Shown here: piece by piece, positions 13,341-26,924 of the stretch
Layout of the letters: every line of letters starts with the position of its first letter
How positions within the stretch are numbered: the stretch's first letter is position 1
Assembly (NCBI GenBank): GCA_013396995.1
Contig: VWZP01002845.1
Coordinates: forward strand, 6,285,655-6,349,654
Direction of reading: 5' to 3'
DNA: 64,000 nt
Origin: Dicaeum eximium
Lineage: Eukaryota > Chordata > Aves > Passeriformes > Dicaeidae
The notes under the pieces: generated by a model
What the model was told of the DNA's origin: nothing
Seen by the model: only the letters and a program-made list of their open reading frames with translations
Database searches by the model: none
Position numbers and translations under genes: made by a program

Positions 13341-15007
13341 AATGGAAAGAAACAAATCCAGTGTGGTTTTACCTCTACTCCTGTTCTTATGCTTGCTTTC
13401 CTTTTCGACTCCTGAATCTCAGGAGGTGCTTCAGACTGGAGGGTTTAGATCTGTTCTCAACAACACTGAGGTATAGCCAGGGTTCATTTATTTTGTTAGT
13501 GTGCCCAGAATAACTCAGAAATCAAGATCCAGCCTTCTATTCTGAAGTCTCCATGTTCCTAAAGGAAATACACCCTACAGTAGAGCAGTTATCCTGGTGT
13601 TCGAAGTAGTCTCTGGGGATAGGAACTGTTGGCAAATATATGTGGAAAACACATACAGACATGGAAAATCCCTTCCCCTCCCCCTTACAAACATGGGAAG
13701 AGTCTGTGCACACAGCACGCTCCTGAGGGAAATGTTTGTAGTCTCATTTCTGCCAGTCTTCTTGTCCTTTTAGGTCAAACTATTGCAAATTTGGCTTGAG
13801 ATGTGTTGGCAGAGCTTCTTGGGGAGATCTGCATATTGCCTGCCAAAACAAGTTTTGGACCAAACCATGCTTTTTAGTGCCTTGCTTTTATGATTGAGGT
13901 CACTCCTGCAAAGTGTGCCTATAGAAAGAAAACAAATATTGACTTGGCTAGGTGATGTATGAATAGCACTTTTTGTCGTGCTTATAAGGTCACCAGAAAG
14001 TCTGATGGAATTGCCTCGTGCTGAATTTCATTTCCGTTTATCCGCTCTGTTCTCTCATGGGCATGTTTTTTGTGATATATGGTACATCAGTATTCTGAAG
14101 AAAATATATTCTAGTTCAAGGATGTTTCCAATGTGATGCTCTTTTAAGTAGACACTTCTTGTTTTGCGTGCTCCTTAACTGACATTATGGATGTCCAGAG
14201 GAGGTTTAGCATAACAGAAGAAATATTTCAGTTGAAGGCTGATAAGCTGAGTATGAATGGAAAATTAATGTTGTAGATTAATTACACATAAGTCATATTA
14301 AGCTCTTTCCATTTAAATGCGCTCTTCACTGTTCCTTCTTATCTGTCCTTACCTGTCACTCAGACTCAGCATTTTCAGAGCACTAGAGAAGGAGTGAGGA
14401 GCAGGCCTGAGGATGAATTTTGCCTGGTAAAGCCAGCAGAACCCTTTCGAAGAGCTGAGTCTCCTCTGCAGAGGTGTTCAGATCAAGATGTGTTGGCAGC
14501 CCAGCAGCGGGAGTGATATCAGGGGCCGGTTATGCTTCATCACGTGATCGACAGATAACAACATTTTCTGAAGTGGAAACTTATTTTAAGCTGTACTTTC
14601 AGGTGGCATTAAACTCCTACTGAGGCTGCACATTTTCTTAATAATTTAAGCTAATACCATACACGTGAGGAATCTTGAGAGCATCCTGGCCCTTTGACCC
14701 TTTCACTTCCTCTCTGAACTCCACATTTACTCCTACTGCTGAAACTCCTGAGAGGCTTCAAGAGACTTAGACTTGTTAAGAAAAAGTCTCTGTCCCTACA
14801 GCATGCTGTGTTTATTCAGCACCAGAGAAAGGAGAGAATGAAAGAGAATATACAATATTGCACACTGTGAGCGCTGCTGAGGCAAGCACACAGATTTGGC
14901 CCAGAAGGGGCAATTCTGATGTGGGATAGTGAAGGGAGAGAGTGAAATAGCTTTAAAACCATTTACCAAGAAGGAACTTCAAATAAATAAAATAAATAGA
15001 GAATGTA

Positions 15008-15056
15008 CTCCCATTGCTTCTCTCAAGCTCCCTCCCATTGCTTCTCTGAGGCTCTT
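15008..15056 (+). repeat. Two-copy tandem duplication, 24-base period
   Basis: The phrase ctcccattgcttctct occurs twice, starting at 15008 and 15032, with diverged spacers (caagctcc and gaggctctt). It is followed by a T-rich tract to about 15084. The pattern suggests a slippage duplication. Confidence 0.75.
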
Positions 15057-17045
15057 TTTTTTTTTTCCTTTTTTTTTCCTTTCAGTGGGTCTTGAAGCGG
15101 TGAGAGAGACTGGCATGTGCCCACTGATGCTTGCATGAGATGGCTCTCATGATGAGTTAAGGAGATCAGTACTATAAAGCTTTATCTTCCATTTTGCTTT
15201 GTAGGCAGAAATATCAGCTGATCATTGTCCTCCTTTTATCTGTGACTGCAGGGCTGGTCGCTCTAAAGCGACCAAGACTTGGGTGATTGCTAAAGTAGGT
15301 GATGAGGTGGCGGGGAAGTTATGAATTATTTTACATCTATTTTCATTGTAGAAGATGAAGGGGAAATTATTATTCCAAGGGCATTTTTTTAATGGAAATC
15401 AGTGTGTGACCTTAGCAAATCTTAATGTTTTAGGAGAAAGTTAGGAGATCTGTTGAAAATTCAGGAGTAGTAAATCACTCAAATACTATAGTGGAGATAA
15501 TGACAAGATAGAACAGTAAATCTGTACCCTGTAAATTCCTTGATAAAACAGTTATTGTATGAATGGAACAGAGCAAGTACTTTCAAAATCCCTTCCTGTT
15601 CTTTTTAAGCAAGTGCTCCTGAAAACCTTAAAGGTATGCAAATTAAGTCTGTCTTCAAGGGAAAGTGTAAGAATTAGATATAACTTAATTTTACTTCAGC
15701 TCTCGGAAATGAAATTGAGGAATTATTTTTCCTATTAGAACAGCAATAGCCATGAATAACTCCATCAATTATCTTTTAATTTTTTCCTGATATGGTTTTA
15801 TGTAAGTGACTATAGAGTTCATCCCACAGAGATTTCATACATGAAGAGCATAAGGGGAAAATTAGGTTAATGTAACTTAAGTCAAAATTACATGGCTTTG
15901 GTGAGGAAATTGTAGTGCTTTTTTATATTATCAGCGTTACTGAAGAAGTTGATGGAGGATAAAGGCAACCTTGCCATGAGGCAAATGACTTGGCTTTCCT
16001 AAAAGTTTTCCAAAAGGTTCCTCCTAAGAGTCTCTTGGGGAAAACAAATAGCTATGTAATCCAAGGCAGAGTGCTAGTGTGGATCAAAAACAGTTTAAGC
16101 AGATGTGTGTACAAGGTCAGTGAAGTGACCTAAGCAAGCGGTGCTTTAAGGCAATGGTGATGGGGGATGTAGAAAAAAATGGAGAAAAGTTTATCCAGAG
16201 GGGTGGCTGATGTAGAAGATCCTAGAATAGAAATCACCTGTTCTTGAGGCTGGTGCAGAGGCAGACAAAATTAGTGAGCGGTTAACTTGTGGGTCTCTAT
16301 GACACAGAAACTAAGGAATGGCAGAGAAGAGTGAACAGCAATTTGTCAAGGGCTGCGCAGGAGGAGCTGTCAGATGAGCAGACAGTGATGTGTGGTTGAA
16401 AGCAGGCAGGCTCTAGGTAGATTCAGTTTGAATGTTGAAGCATAAAATAATACCTGAATCAAGGAATTGGAAATTTCTTGGAGGAATGAGATCATTTGAC
16501 CCAGAAGAAAGCTTTTTAAGAGCATTTAGCAATAATACAGCATGTATTGTAGCATGAGAGAAGAGCTGGGTCTTCTGCTTATCTTACCCTACAAAAACAT
16601 GGGGGTGTTTGGTGAGATCAAAACACTAATGAAAGGTCCCTTTACTGTGAAATGATCAAACTACCCCAAATCATGTGCTGCACTGAGGGACATTATGAAT
16701 AAATAAAATAAACCAATGTTCAATAATAGCACATTGAAGCAGTACTGCAATATAAATTGAAAATACATGTAGTTTGGGGCTGCTTCGAGTAACATTTCAG
16801 TTCCCTTCAGAGTTCTGCAAGAATTACCAGTGTATCTGATACTGTATCTGAGTATCTGTCATCACTTAGCTGATGAGGAAATATCATTTTGTTGGTTTAT
16901 TTTGGAGACTGGTTGGTAGAATTTAATCCTACTGCAATAAATTTCTAGTGAAATGCCATTAACTTAGTAAAACAGTGTATGCATTAACCCTAACTGAGAA
17001 AGCAAGGTCTGCAGATTCTTGTGAGGATGAATATTTCTCTGTCAA

Positions 17046-17094
17046 GAAAAAATCCCAAACAACAAAGCAAAAACACCAACCAAAAAAACCCAAA
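17046..17094 (+). repeat. A/C-rich low-complexity tract
   Basis: Irregular A-rich sequence has C interruptions (caaacaacaaagcaaaaaca and similar). It mirrors the G/T tracts elsewhere in the window and may be the relic of a poly(A) tail, but no retroposed body is recognisable beside it. Confidence 0.7.
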
Positions 17095-19212
17095 TTCCCT
17101 GCCAAAAACACCTTTCAATAGTTTATTTTTATAATCAGTGAAGGAGTTCAGTTTGTTCTGTTGCTTCCTCTGTTAACAAAGCTCGCTAAGCTGTAGCTAT
17201 AGTATGGCAGTTAGGGTAACATATATTATGGTAATGTTTACAGAAATCCTGGGCTAGGGCTGGCCTTCAATTGTAGCAGAGAATTTCTACAGCTATCAGT
17301 CCTTTCACAGTCTTTGACCTGTTTCCAAGCAGCAGTTACCTCAGTTTTTCCTTTTCCTTTTATACAAGCTGCACAAATACTCTAGTACTTATTTTAGACA
17401 ATATCTGGAATAGACTTGAAACTTCAGCAGTTTTTGTGATAGCTGTTTTCAGAAAAGTGTGATTAGAATTTTTATTTAAAGAGAGGGCAAGTAGTTGTCA
17501 TTCAATCACAACTTTGTACAAAGTGTGGAAGATGTTTCTTCATCTTTCTATTAGTGGTTTATTTTCTAGTAAATGCCTTTTTCACTTTAAATTTAATACC
17601 ACATAAAGCTGAAAATGCCAGAAAAAATACTCTGAATTATTATGCAGGTTCATTATTATGGTTGTCTTAATGTAAATGTAATTTGGTTAACATCCTGTGG
17701 TTTTGAGGGGTTTTCCATACTGTTTGTTTACAATGTTCCATTCAAGTTTTCTGCCAGGTAAAAAAGGTTTAGGTTTGTTTTTTTTCAAATGCTAATTTCA
17801 TTACTTGGCTACCTTGGTAGGCAGGTTAGCTTCTGAAGTCTTGGCAAAACAGAAGAGCTCTGAAAGTAGGAATGAATGTGTTTCCATAATCATACTGGTT
17901 CTAGCTTTTTTAATCAGCCTTTTTTAACACCTATTTTATTATGCTGCCAGACTAAACCTTTTAAAGAAGGGGTGTCTTTGTTTCATTCACTGCATCTTCA
18001 GTGTTCTGGATATATCCATTTAAACCTAGTATTTATTGGGTTAAAAAAGGTAAAATTCAGAAAAGAAAACCCAATAATTGATGGACTGAAAGTCAAATAA
18101 ATGCTTTGGAGGAAGAATATCTTCATTAAAAATTCACTGAACAAATATATATGAGATACTCATCAAAAATAAGAGGTTACATAGTAACGACTTAACAGAA
18201 AGGTATTATTTAATGGGATAAATGGAGATCATTAAAATACTATATAATTAACTGAAGAGGCTAATTGCTTTGCAAGGAACCTTTTATAATTATATTCCAT
18301 GTCACTAATTCCGTACATCAGACACTGGATTGATACTTAGCAGATGAGAGTAAGGAAGTTGCTCTTCTTGTCACAAGGTATTCTATTAAAAGAAAATTGC
18401 ACTGTGTTACCCTGTTAAGCCATTGACACAAGTAATTTTTTGTAAATTAAACTAATTCTAAGTACAAGAGAAGTGCAAACTAAAATGTAAGTAAACTGCA
18501 AAGTTTTCTTTAACTTGTTTACTTGCCTGTTGATCTGTACCACGAAAGGCTTAGATGCAAAATCTGGCCTCTGGATTAAGTGATATGTCACTGAGCATTA
18601 TAAATTTTATATCTGCTATATTTACAATGTGGAAAACATTTCTTTCATAGCTTATTTGGGCAGATGCGAGCAAGCGTGGGAAGTATGTTAATATATGGAA
18701 ACACATACCTCTTTAAGTCAAACATTTCCAGTTGGTAGTATCCACAGCACAGATTAAATTTCTACCTAAAGCACAGCCATGTTCTGCACTGCCCTTCTCA
18801 GCCTTGAAGGCATGCCACTTCAACAGGCAGGGATTTGGTTCACTCAGAAGTGCTTTGCTGTGGTCACTTCCATAACAGGCCAAGCAGGCTGAGGATCACT
18901 GACTGTCCAGCTTTAAGCAATAGGATAGTGTTTAAACAGGATTTATGGCAAGCCAAGCCATACAAATTGTTGCTGTATCAGGTCACTAATCCATTTAGTC
19001 CTCTGTCTTCTCTCAGGTTACATGTAGTAGTAGTATTTTTGAAAAAAAAAACCCCAGGAATTGGACCATCAAGGTTTGACTGAAACATGAAAAGCTGCTA
19101 ATTAACCATAGTAATCTGGATGACAGTGGGGTGCACCTTATTGCCTGATCCATGAGAACTTATACCCTAAAAACTGTAATCCCTGCCTTGGTCCTTTTTG
19201 GCATGTTTTAGA

Positions 19213-19285
19213 GGACTCGTGGCTGATTGGTAGAGCGTATGTTACTGATCCATACGCAGGTCAGGTCAATCACAGGGTGTTGGCT
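19213..19285 (+). other. Degenerate tRNA-Trp-like sequence (possible tRNA pseudogene)
   Basis: The segment gactcgtggctgattggtag and the following agcgtatg resemble the 5' half of a eukaryotic tRNA-Trp, including an A-box-like TGGCTGATTGG. Downstream, a 7-base stem (GCGTATG at 19235-19241 pairing with CATACGC at 19251-19257) sits where the anticodon arm should be. A weak T-arm-like gtcaatcac follows. The anticodon is not CCA, the loop is 9 bases and the acceptor stem does not close, so it cannot be a working tRNA. Chance similarity is possible. Confidence 0.3.
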
Positions 19286-22227
19286 CTCTTTGAATCCAGC
19301 TGCTAAGCTACAATAGAAGAAAGCTAAAAATACATCAGATATTTTCCTAATACTGCACTGCCATGAGAGCAACTGGGTGGTTGTAGAAAGTCATCACAGA
19401 GTTACAAATGGGAGGACCTGTCCCCTTTGAAAGGTCCGTGTAACTGCACAGTGCATTCCCGTAGGAAATCTGAGGGTTCACTCGTGCTCCGTGGTCTCAT
19501 ACCAGGAGAGCCAGTGGAGGCAGAAGGGTTCCTCACAGCTGGGGAGGTTGTTGGCTTCAAGGAGATCTTGTTGCGGTGCATTCTTCAGGCTCTGTGGCAT
19601 GGATTTTCACATTTAAATCTGCTCTCTCCTTGACTTGGAACATCCCATGTCCTTTCTTTCCTCCTGCCAAGGGTAATTAGCAATGGGAAACACAAGGCTG
19701 GTGACATTGCTGGCTGAAGATGAGCTTGTTCTGTTTTCAGACACCCTGGAAAGAAAGAAGGATCCTGCCTGTGTTCTCCGACCTTCTTATGATGACAAAT
19801 GCACATTCAAGCCTGTTTCTTGAGCCTCATCTCCATTTTACTTCACGATAGAGTTGGCAGCTATATGGCTGTCAAGGTGGAAATTTCCAGGATTTTTGGC
19901 AATAGAGAATACTCCCATTAGTAGTTAAAAGAGCTCTACTGAGTACATTTATGTAGCTCAGTGGGCTGGATTTTCATCCTGCCTTTTAGTTAACATCTGT
20001 CAGTGAAGTTGGAGATTTTATTTCTCAGTTAAGGTGAGACTGCAACTAGTGGCTCTGTGGGCTTTGCATCCACAGAAAGGAAGGTCTCTGATTTCTGCCA
20101 GACTGATAGGTTGATGTTTGCTGAGCCCCTTGATGTTTCCTCTCTGCTCCTTCTCTGTAAGATCTAACCCAGTGCTAATATCTGTGATGTGCCCATCTTT
20201 TGAACATCACCATTTGCTTCCTCAGCTGCTCTGAGGAAGTGGTGTTCTTGGTCAGTCTTGGTGTTTTTCAGTCAAGATGATAGGGAGGTATAGGGAGTTA
20301 AGCTACTTCTTGCTGTAAATTTCCACTAAAGAATGGGATCACTTTTGCTACTGATTTACTCTTTTTGTGATAAAACAGACTGTCCAATAAGCATCTTGCT
20401 GTGAATAAAAATGTCACATCCAATGCATCATCCAGTTAACTCTAAAGTCAGAGCAAAAAGTTTTCCAGAAGAAAGTATCAACTTTTTCAGTTAATAATCC
20501 TTTTCCTGTTTCTGTTCATAATTCTGAGCTGTCTCATCTTACAGAAGGCAGGAGAGACTAAGAATTTGCCTTGTACTTTGCAAGGATGCAAACACAGAGG
20601 GAAACACTACTCAAAATAGTTTTACTTTTACTAGTTCTACTTAAAATATATATAGATATGTGGAGAAGGGGCACCAAATAAGCAAACATGTTATTAGTGC
20701 TCAGGGACAGTGTTGATACAAAGGGATCTAAACAAGCCTTGTGTAACCTCAGCTGAAGAGTACTTCTGAAGAGCTGCTTTCTAGGGTGAGGAAATTCCAG
20801 TAGAGCTGTCCAATAATGGTTGCAGTAGTAGAGCAAGAGGAAAAAAAATGCTTTGTAAGGAGCAGATTAATATTTTCATGAGGTGACATTTTTTTGTTTT
20901 GAAAAAAGCACCAGCAGATGTTGTGTGCATTTGAAGTGGTACAGCAGGAGCTGCAGGAGTTGTAGTACAGCACTAAGGCTGTACACTCTGTAAATGTGTA
21001 CTTGAAACGACACTGCTGCTCATGTGAGTTCACTGACCAGCAAGACAGCTTCCAGTTGGAAATTCCCATTAATCTGTCATAAAGTTTCAGTTACAGACAA
21101 GTCAGCTTGGTATTTTAATATTACGATTAATATTTGGTATTTCTTTTTAATGTTTTATCACTGGACAAGAGTTGTCGTAGAGTTCTACACTCTCTCCTGT
21201 GCATCATATACCCAAGTCATATGATGACAAGAGTGGGGTCTTCTGGCTGTAGCAGACCCGAGCCATCTCTTACTTATAACAAATCCCACCTGAGAAGGAT
21301 GTGTATTTCCTGGTAATTGCCTTTTTGTATCAACTCAGATATTTGGTATAGAATAAACAATGAAATACATATGTATGTTATATCCTATTGTTGATCCTCA
21401 ATGATCAGCAAGGTTCCCAGGAGCTGGTGACTGGCTGGTACAATTTTGATTACTTTTTGGTATGCATTGTTATCCTGTTTTTCCAAAGGAGGCTATCAGG
21501 TGCCATAATTGGTTTAGGAGTTTATTTGTTGTTAGGGCAGAATCCGATTATTCCATTTAGAATGGTTTTTGATAACTGTGTTGATATATACCAAATCAGA
21601 AAAGCAATTTTTAGCAATCCTTTTCCTTTAAATTCTAGTGCATAGCCAAGAAAAATGTAGGCTTTTTTTATCTTACAAATCTTCTCAAAATAATAAGAGG
21701 AAAACTAATTTAATATAGCTGACTGGGGTTGGAAGCAATACATACTTGATTAGTTCAGACCACACAAACTCTAGTTTGTCTTGGAGCTGCTTAATTACGG
21801 ATTCTTTCAGCATTGTACTTAAAATTATAGTAAAACTGGAAACTATAAAATTCATTCACGTATTTCATATTACATGTCAGGGAAAGTGCTTAACATGAGT
21901 ATCAGATTATGTGATGAGAGAACAAGTTTATGTTCTATCATGTTAGTTGTACATTCTGTTACTTTGGGATCAAGACTTTGAGGGGCTGGGTTGTTCTTTT
22001 GGAGCTTTTTGGAACAGGAGTTCATTTAAGATGAGTAACAAAAGAGGAAAACAGAGACATGTTTCTTCCTCTTCTGTAGTTCAACTGTTGCAGAGTTCAC
22101 TGCTGAGTTTGGGGGATGGAGGTGGTGGGTTTCAAGTAAGGTTACACAAATCTTCATGTCACTTCTAAGCCCCATCATCAAAAATAGAGATTTTCAGAGG
22201 AGATCACTCTGAGCCAAATCAAAAAGT

Positions 22228-22306
22228 ATTCTGGGTTGGAAGGGACCCACAAAGACCACTGAGTCTAGGTCTTAAGTGAATGGCCATGAATGGCCCATAG
22301 AGGCCT
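22228..22306 (-). mobile_element. TguSINE1-like SINE fragment (tRNA-Ile head lost, CR1-like tail)
   Basis: On the + strand the sequence runs from a CR1-like tail (attctgggttggaaggga, cccacaaagaccactgagtc) into taagtgaatggcc and gaatggcccatagagg. That junction, a CR1 3' end joined to the last bases of a tRNA-Ile-derived unit (reverse complement of TGGGCCATTCACTTAAG), is the signature I know for TguSINE1 of passerine birds. Only the tRNA 3' part remains, and ggccatgaatggcc looks like a small local duplication. A plain CR1 fragment is the alternative. Confidence 0.7.
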
Positions 22307-23900
22307 TTGACAGACAGCAGCCACATGTCATTGCTGTGGTTTGTGCATTATCCTCACTCACCATGTGTATGTAAGATTGGGTAGGGCAACTGTGGGTTCA
22401 GCAGCCAAACACAGGGTTAGAAGCCAGCACCAGTCTGGAAGCAGACTAAGGTGTGTTAGTATATTTAGTTCCATACTGCACGTGCTGTGTGCCAGTTCAT
22501 GTCTGTGCTTATGCAGCTCCTGCCTGCCTGTGCCTCAGCCTCAAGGGTTTATTCCAGAGGAAGCCTCTCCACTAAAACCATGTAGACTGAGGATTGATGG
22601 ATGGTTTTTTTGTTCTTCTGGGGAGGATTTTTTAGAGGATTTTCCTCCCTCCTCAGAGAGAAGAGTGGCCTGTGCAATACTGAAATAGTCTGTTTATTTC
22701 TGTGCTGCTGGATTGGCTTCACTTTTGGTTTTAGGAACTGTGCTTTGTAGATATGTCAGATAGAGTGAGTAGAGATTGTGTACCTTGAATGTCGGGTTTT
22801 CTACCATAAAGCTGTACTGAGAACCTGTGTGGTCTTGGGCCTTTCTGTGTTTGCATTAGTTTAATTGCTTCTTTGACCCCTCTTCCTCTGCTGGCCTTTC
22901 AAGCTCTGTGGGCTCTTAGCCTCACTGATACCTCTCCACAGGATCTTTGTACCAGGAAGCATCCAGGCTTGTCTGGAACTCCTCCAGCCCTTCTGTCCAG
23001 TTATATCCAGCATTTTCTCTGGCTTCCACACTAAACTTCTGGTTTTGCAATTTTAATACCTGTAATTCACTTTTTTCTGTTCTGTTAAGCTGTAGATGAG
23101 GAGTTTATTAGTTTTAGTTCTCTTTATAACACATCTGTTTCAGCATCTGACTGCTTTTTCACTTCTTTCAGAAGCATTTAGTTGCCCTCTGAGAAAGGGA
23201 AGTAATTTATAAATATCCTTCTAGACCAGTTCTTTTATGCAGCTCTTCCAGTTATTTGATTGTCTGTGTTAATGTCTTTTATTGTTTCCTTTTATTTTTT
23301 TTCCCTTTGGGTTACTTTTCCATATTGTATTTTACTGTCATATTCTAGGCAGTGTTTTAAAATTCCAGTTTTTATCATTACAGTCAAAATAGAATTTATT
23401 TTCTGCCTTAACAGCTTTCAAATTAAATTTTATCCTACATTAGGAAACCTTTCAGTCTTGGTGTTTCTGTTACGTAAAATCCAAAGTGGGGATCCATGAG
23501 TTAAAACAGTGAGAGGTACTGCAGTTAGAACAGAATTCAGTCGTGTGAATTTCCACTATTTTTTGGTTTCACTGGCTATGTCAAAGCAGATTCTTGGGAA
23601 TGGTCTGCAGGGAACCCTATCTGTCCAGGTCCAAAACATGTTGAAATAAGCTACACTTCCATTCCAGCCCATGCACCGGCATTTTTTCCCCTGAAAACCA
23701 CAATGTAGGAAATGTCACCTGCACATTTATACATTGCCCCTGTGTGGAGTTGGAACATGGCCCAGTCACACTCTCAAGCCTAATGGCACCCTTGCACGAG
23801 CATCCAGGTGCATGCACTGATTCTCACTTGTGTTTTTATTTGCAGAGGTCTCTCTCTTTCCATTCAATCTGAATTAACAGACCCAATTTTCATAAATACA

Positions 23901-23928
23901 TATATGCACACACATACACACACACCCT
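23901..23928 (+). repeat. Degenerate (CA)n microsatellite
   Basis: The sequence tatatgcacacacatacaca cacaccc is an interrupted CA dinucleotide repeat next to a short TA run. It is short and imperfect. Confidence 0.75.
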
Positions 23929-25217
23929 TCCTTTGAACCCAATGTATTTAAAAGATGATCCATTAAGAGCCAGCATGGATATTTCCATTACCTCTTCCTA
24001 AGAACTGAGGGTAGTACTTACTGTTCTGTGAACTCTTTTTTGGTTTGAGACTGCCAGGGTCAGTAAGATTTCTAAAGACAGGAAAATCCATAGCAGTTCA
24101 GATATTCACCTTATTTCTCTTAAATGTACTGATATTGACAGTAATAGTGCTGAGCTGCCTTACCTCTTGGTCTGCCTTTCCTCTTTGTGAATTTGATGAA
24201 CTAGATCTATGAGTTTTTGTGGTGTTCTGAGTCAGAAAGGGGTAATTCTCTTGGCTGAAAATGGGGCTGTTCTGTTTGGTATTTGGTTTTCCATTTATAA
24301 TTACATATTTCCACTTTTTCTAAAAATCCTTTATTTCCCCTATGTGAGGTTGTTCTCTGAGTGCTCTAGGAGTTAAGGTGGTCTTGGGGGAATAATGCCA
24401 TGTCTGACATCAGTGAAGAGAGGCACTCTGGAGAAAGACCTGTTAGAGAGGGAACTTTCTTCTAGATTGCTGAGCTATGAATGTGGCAGGAAATATCCCA
24501 GGGAGTCTGGCTTCCCTAGGCAGTTTCTTAGGACCTCTCCTACTTCCAGGTACAGCAAACTCACTGGACACATGAACATTTACTTGATCAGCTTCTACTG
24601 CTGGAATGTACTCATTTGGATCTTCTTGCATGGAAATGCTCTTACACTAATAATTGTGTTGTAGACAGACCTAACCAGAAAGTCTACCAGGGACAAGCTG
24701 ACATCTAAACAAGCACAGAAGTCTGCTCCGAGTGAGGAGAGGTTAAAAAAACCTGGATTCCACCAGTGGGACTGAACTCAAGACTGATACGTTTGGAACA
24801 GCAGAAACGTGGCCAGGGATTAAAAACAGTGATGTCTCTGAGGGGGGGTTTAAAGCAGCTGTCTTCTGGGTATTTCAAGTTTGGTTTAGCCTTGGAGAGC
24901 TCCAGGTTCACTTGTCATCAGTTTGTTCCTTTGAGTACTTGAGCTGCCCTGCAACACCGTTTCCTGTTTAATTTCTAAGGAGCATTACTATTGTTATAGT
25001 AGTGACATGAGACTGACCTACCTTCTTTGACCTGACAGGGAGTTTGCACTTGACTAACACTGTCAGTCAAAAGTCACTGAATCAAGTTACTATATTATTT
25101 TCCTGGAGTTGATGAACCTTTTCTAATTATTGTAATGTTTCATTTCTTTTCTACTTTCATTATGTTTCGTAATTGATTCTGGGCACATGTATGTATATAT
25201 CTGGCAAAGACTTGTAG

Positions 25218-25310
25218 GATGGTTTGGATAAGAAGGGACCTTGAGAGTCATTTAGTTCCGAACCCCAAATACCTCCCCCCCACACACACTGCCATGGCCA
25301 GGAACACTAT
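25218..25310 (-). mobile_element. Short CR1 LINE 3' fragment
   Basis: The + strand reads ggatggtttggataagaagg, gaccttgagagtcatttagt, tccgaaccccaaat and tgccatggccaggaacac. These match the reverse complement of the CR1 3' end (TGGTTTGGGTTGGAAGGGAC and following). A small CCCCCCCACACACAC simple repeat (25276-25290) has expanded inside it. Roughly 90 degenerate bases remain. Confidence 0.85.
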
Positions 25311-25904
25311 ATATAGATATATCTTTAGTCTGGTGGTTTGAATCCACTGTGCAGAGAATCACATGTTTTGTAAGCAGCTGTTTTGTTTCGTTTCTTCTAA
25401 ACATTCAATGCTCATAAATCTGAACTTGCAGTTTCAGACAGTCCAGGAATATCGTGCTTAAGCTCTTGGGTTAGTAAATAAAATGCAGCTCCTTTGCTGC
25501 TTGGTAAAATATTTTAGATGTGGTCTTTTCTGGTCTTGTCAACACCTTGTTCCTATGAGCATGCCCTGGAATTTGATTGCCAAGTGGCACACAGGTTTGG
25601 GTTGTTTTAGTTTGCCAATTCCCATTTGGGTGTGATTTCCTGTCTTTAAAGTGTTTCAGGTAAACCACAGGTATCTGGATTGGGAAGTTAACAGAAGGCA
25701 CCTAAGTCCTGAAAATTCATAACCAGTATATGGTGCCACAGTCATTTTCAGAAACTTTGTTGGCATGCTAATAGCTGTCTTAGGTTGTAATCATGTTAAT
25801 CAGGGCAGTTGGACATGGTAACACCCTGAATCTGTCAAAGCAGACACAGCAGGTGACAGTGTGCAGAAGTCAATCACTTGGTCTCTTTGCTCAAGTGATG
25901 TGTG

Positions 25905-26130
25905 ACATGTGTACCATAATAAAAGCAGGCTAAAACTCCTCAATTAATATATGTGACCATACCAAAATTTAAAATGCACAGACTTCCACTTCCTAATTAA
26001 TAAATGCTTAGGCTAATTAAATGACAGTGGCAATTTTAATCCCCCCTATTTAAGAATCCCTGACTCACTGCCAGAGGAGAATATAGTAGTGGCAAAAATA
26101 ATTAGGCATTTCTGTAGCATGCTTTTACAT
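25905..26130. promoter_or_regulatory. Candidate non-coding regulatory block
   Basis: AT-rich, repeat-free sequence contains three homeodomain-type TTAAT/TAATTA words close together (ctcaattaatatatg, cctaattaataaatg, ggctaattaaatgacag) before the CR1 tail at 26190. It is proposed only from motif density. Confidence 0.22.
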
Positions 26131-26189
26131 GGGATCTGAAATCATTTAGAGACAAGCCGATATCTCCATGATCATTGTGCAATGGGCTC

Positions 26190-26252
26190 TAGTAAAAGCC
26201 TGCTTAAGCAGGGAGGTTGGTGATCCCTCCCAACTCTAACACTTCTGTGATT
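26190..26252 (+). mobile_element. CR1 LINE 3' tail, sense orientation
   Basis: The sequence gcagggaggttggtgatccc, tcccaactctaacacttctg, tga resembles the + strand CR1 3' end (GGTTGG...GATC...CCTTCCAAC...ATTCTGTGATT). Only about 60 bases can be recognised, and the terminal octamer repeat is reduced to one copy. It is the opposite orientation to most CR1 remnants here. Confidence 0.7.
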
Positions 26253-26924
26253 TGTATCATTTTCTTCCAGTAGATAAGGAAACAAAATTACAGATGGGGG
26301 AATTGGCAAGGTGAAGTACAGCTATAGCAGCCGACTCTTTAGTAAAGATTGTGGAGGAGTCGACCATAATAACCGTGTGTGTTGTGGCCTTTTTCAAATC
26401 AGTATAAAGTTTATGCTGAAATTGTTCCTGACTACATTTTGAAAGGTCTGCAAAAAGGTCCACAAAATGAATGCTTATCAAAATGGTGGGGGTGGGTGTC
26501 TGTCTGTAAGGGGAACTGCAAACAGAAATAGAAGGGACTTGGCTTTTGTTTTACTGCTCTGGCTGTTGTTCCACTGAGACACAGAAATCGGACACGGGGC
26601 CTGATGAAAGTGTAAGTGAAGGGGGGTAGTGAACTTCCTGTGCCAAAAATGAGCATGTATTGGAAAGGCTGAATATGGGTTAGGAAAATCAAAACAGTGT
26701 CATTATACACAGGCAGTGCTGTCAGTAACACAGAAGAGTTTAAGAAATGAAAAGGCAAAGATTATTTTGTGAGGAAGCACCACTGTCACATTAACTTGGG
26801 GAAGAATTTGGCTCATGATATTTAATGTCACATCACTCATTTAAAGCCCTAAAAATAGTGTTTATAATAAAACCCCTGACACAGCCATGACTGGTGTGAT
26901 TCAGATGGCCCCTTTCCTTTTTTA

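Larger units (their letters stand above)
13341..22227. other. Intron sequence, little recognised
   Basis: Only short low-complexity tracts, the 24-base tandem duplication and the tRNA-like relic stand out. No exon with matching ATP8A2 phase and no named transposon was seen. Confidence 0.6.

Noticed and set aside
13164..13476. Frames on both strands with hydrophobic Phe/Leu/Val-rich or Lys/Asn-rich products
   Set aside because: Produced by the G/T-only tract; the apparent membrane segment is compositional.
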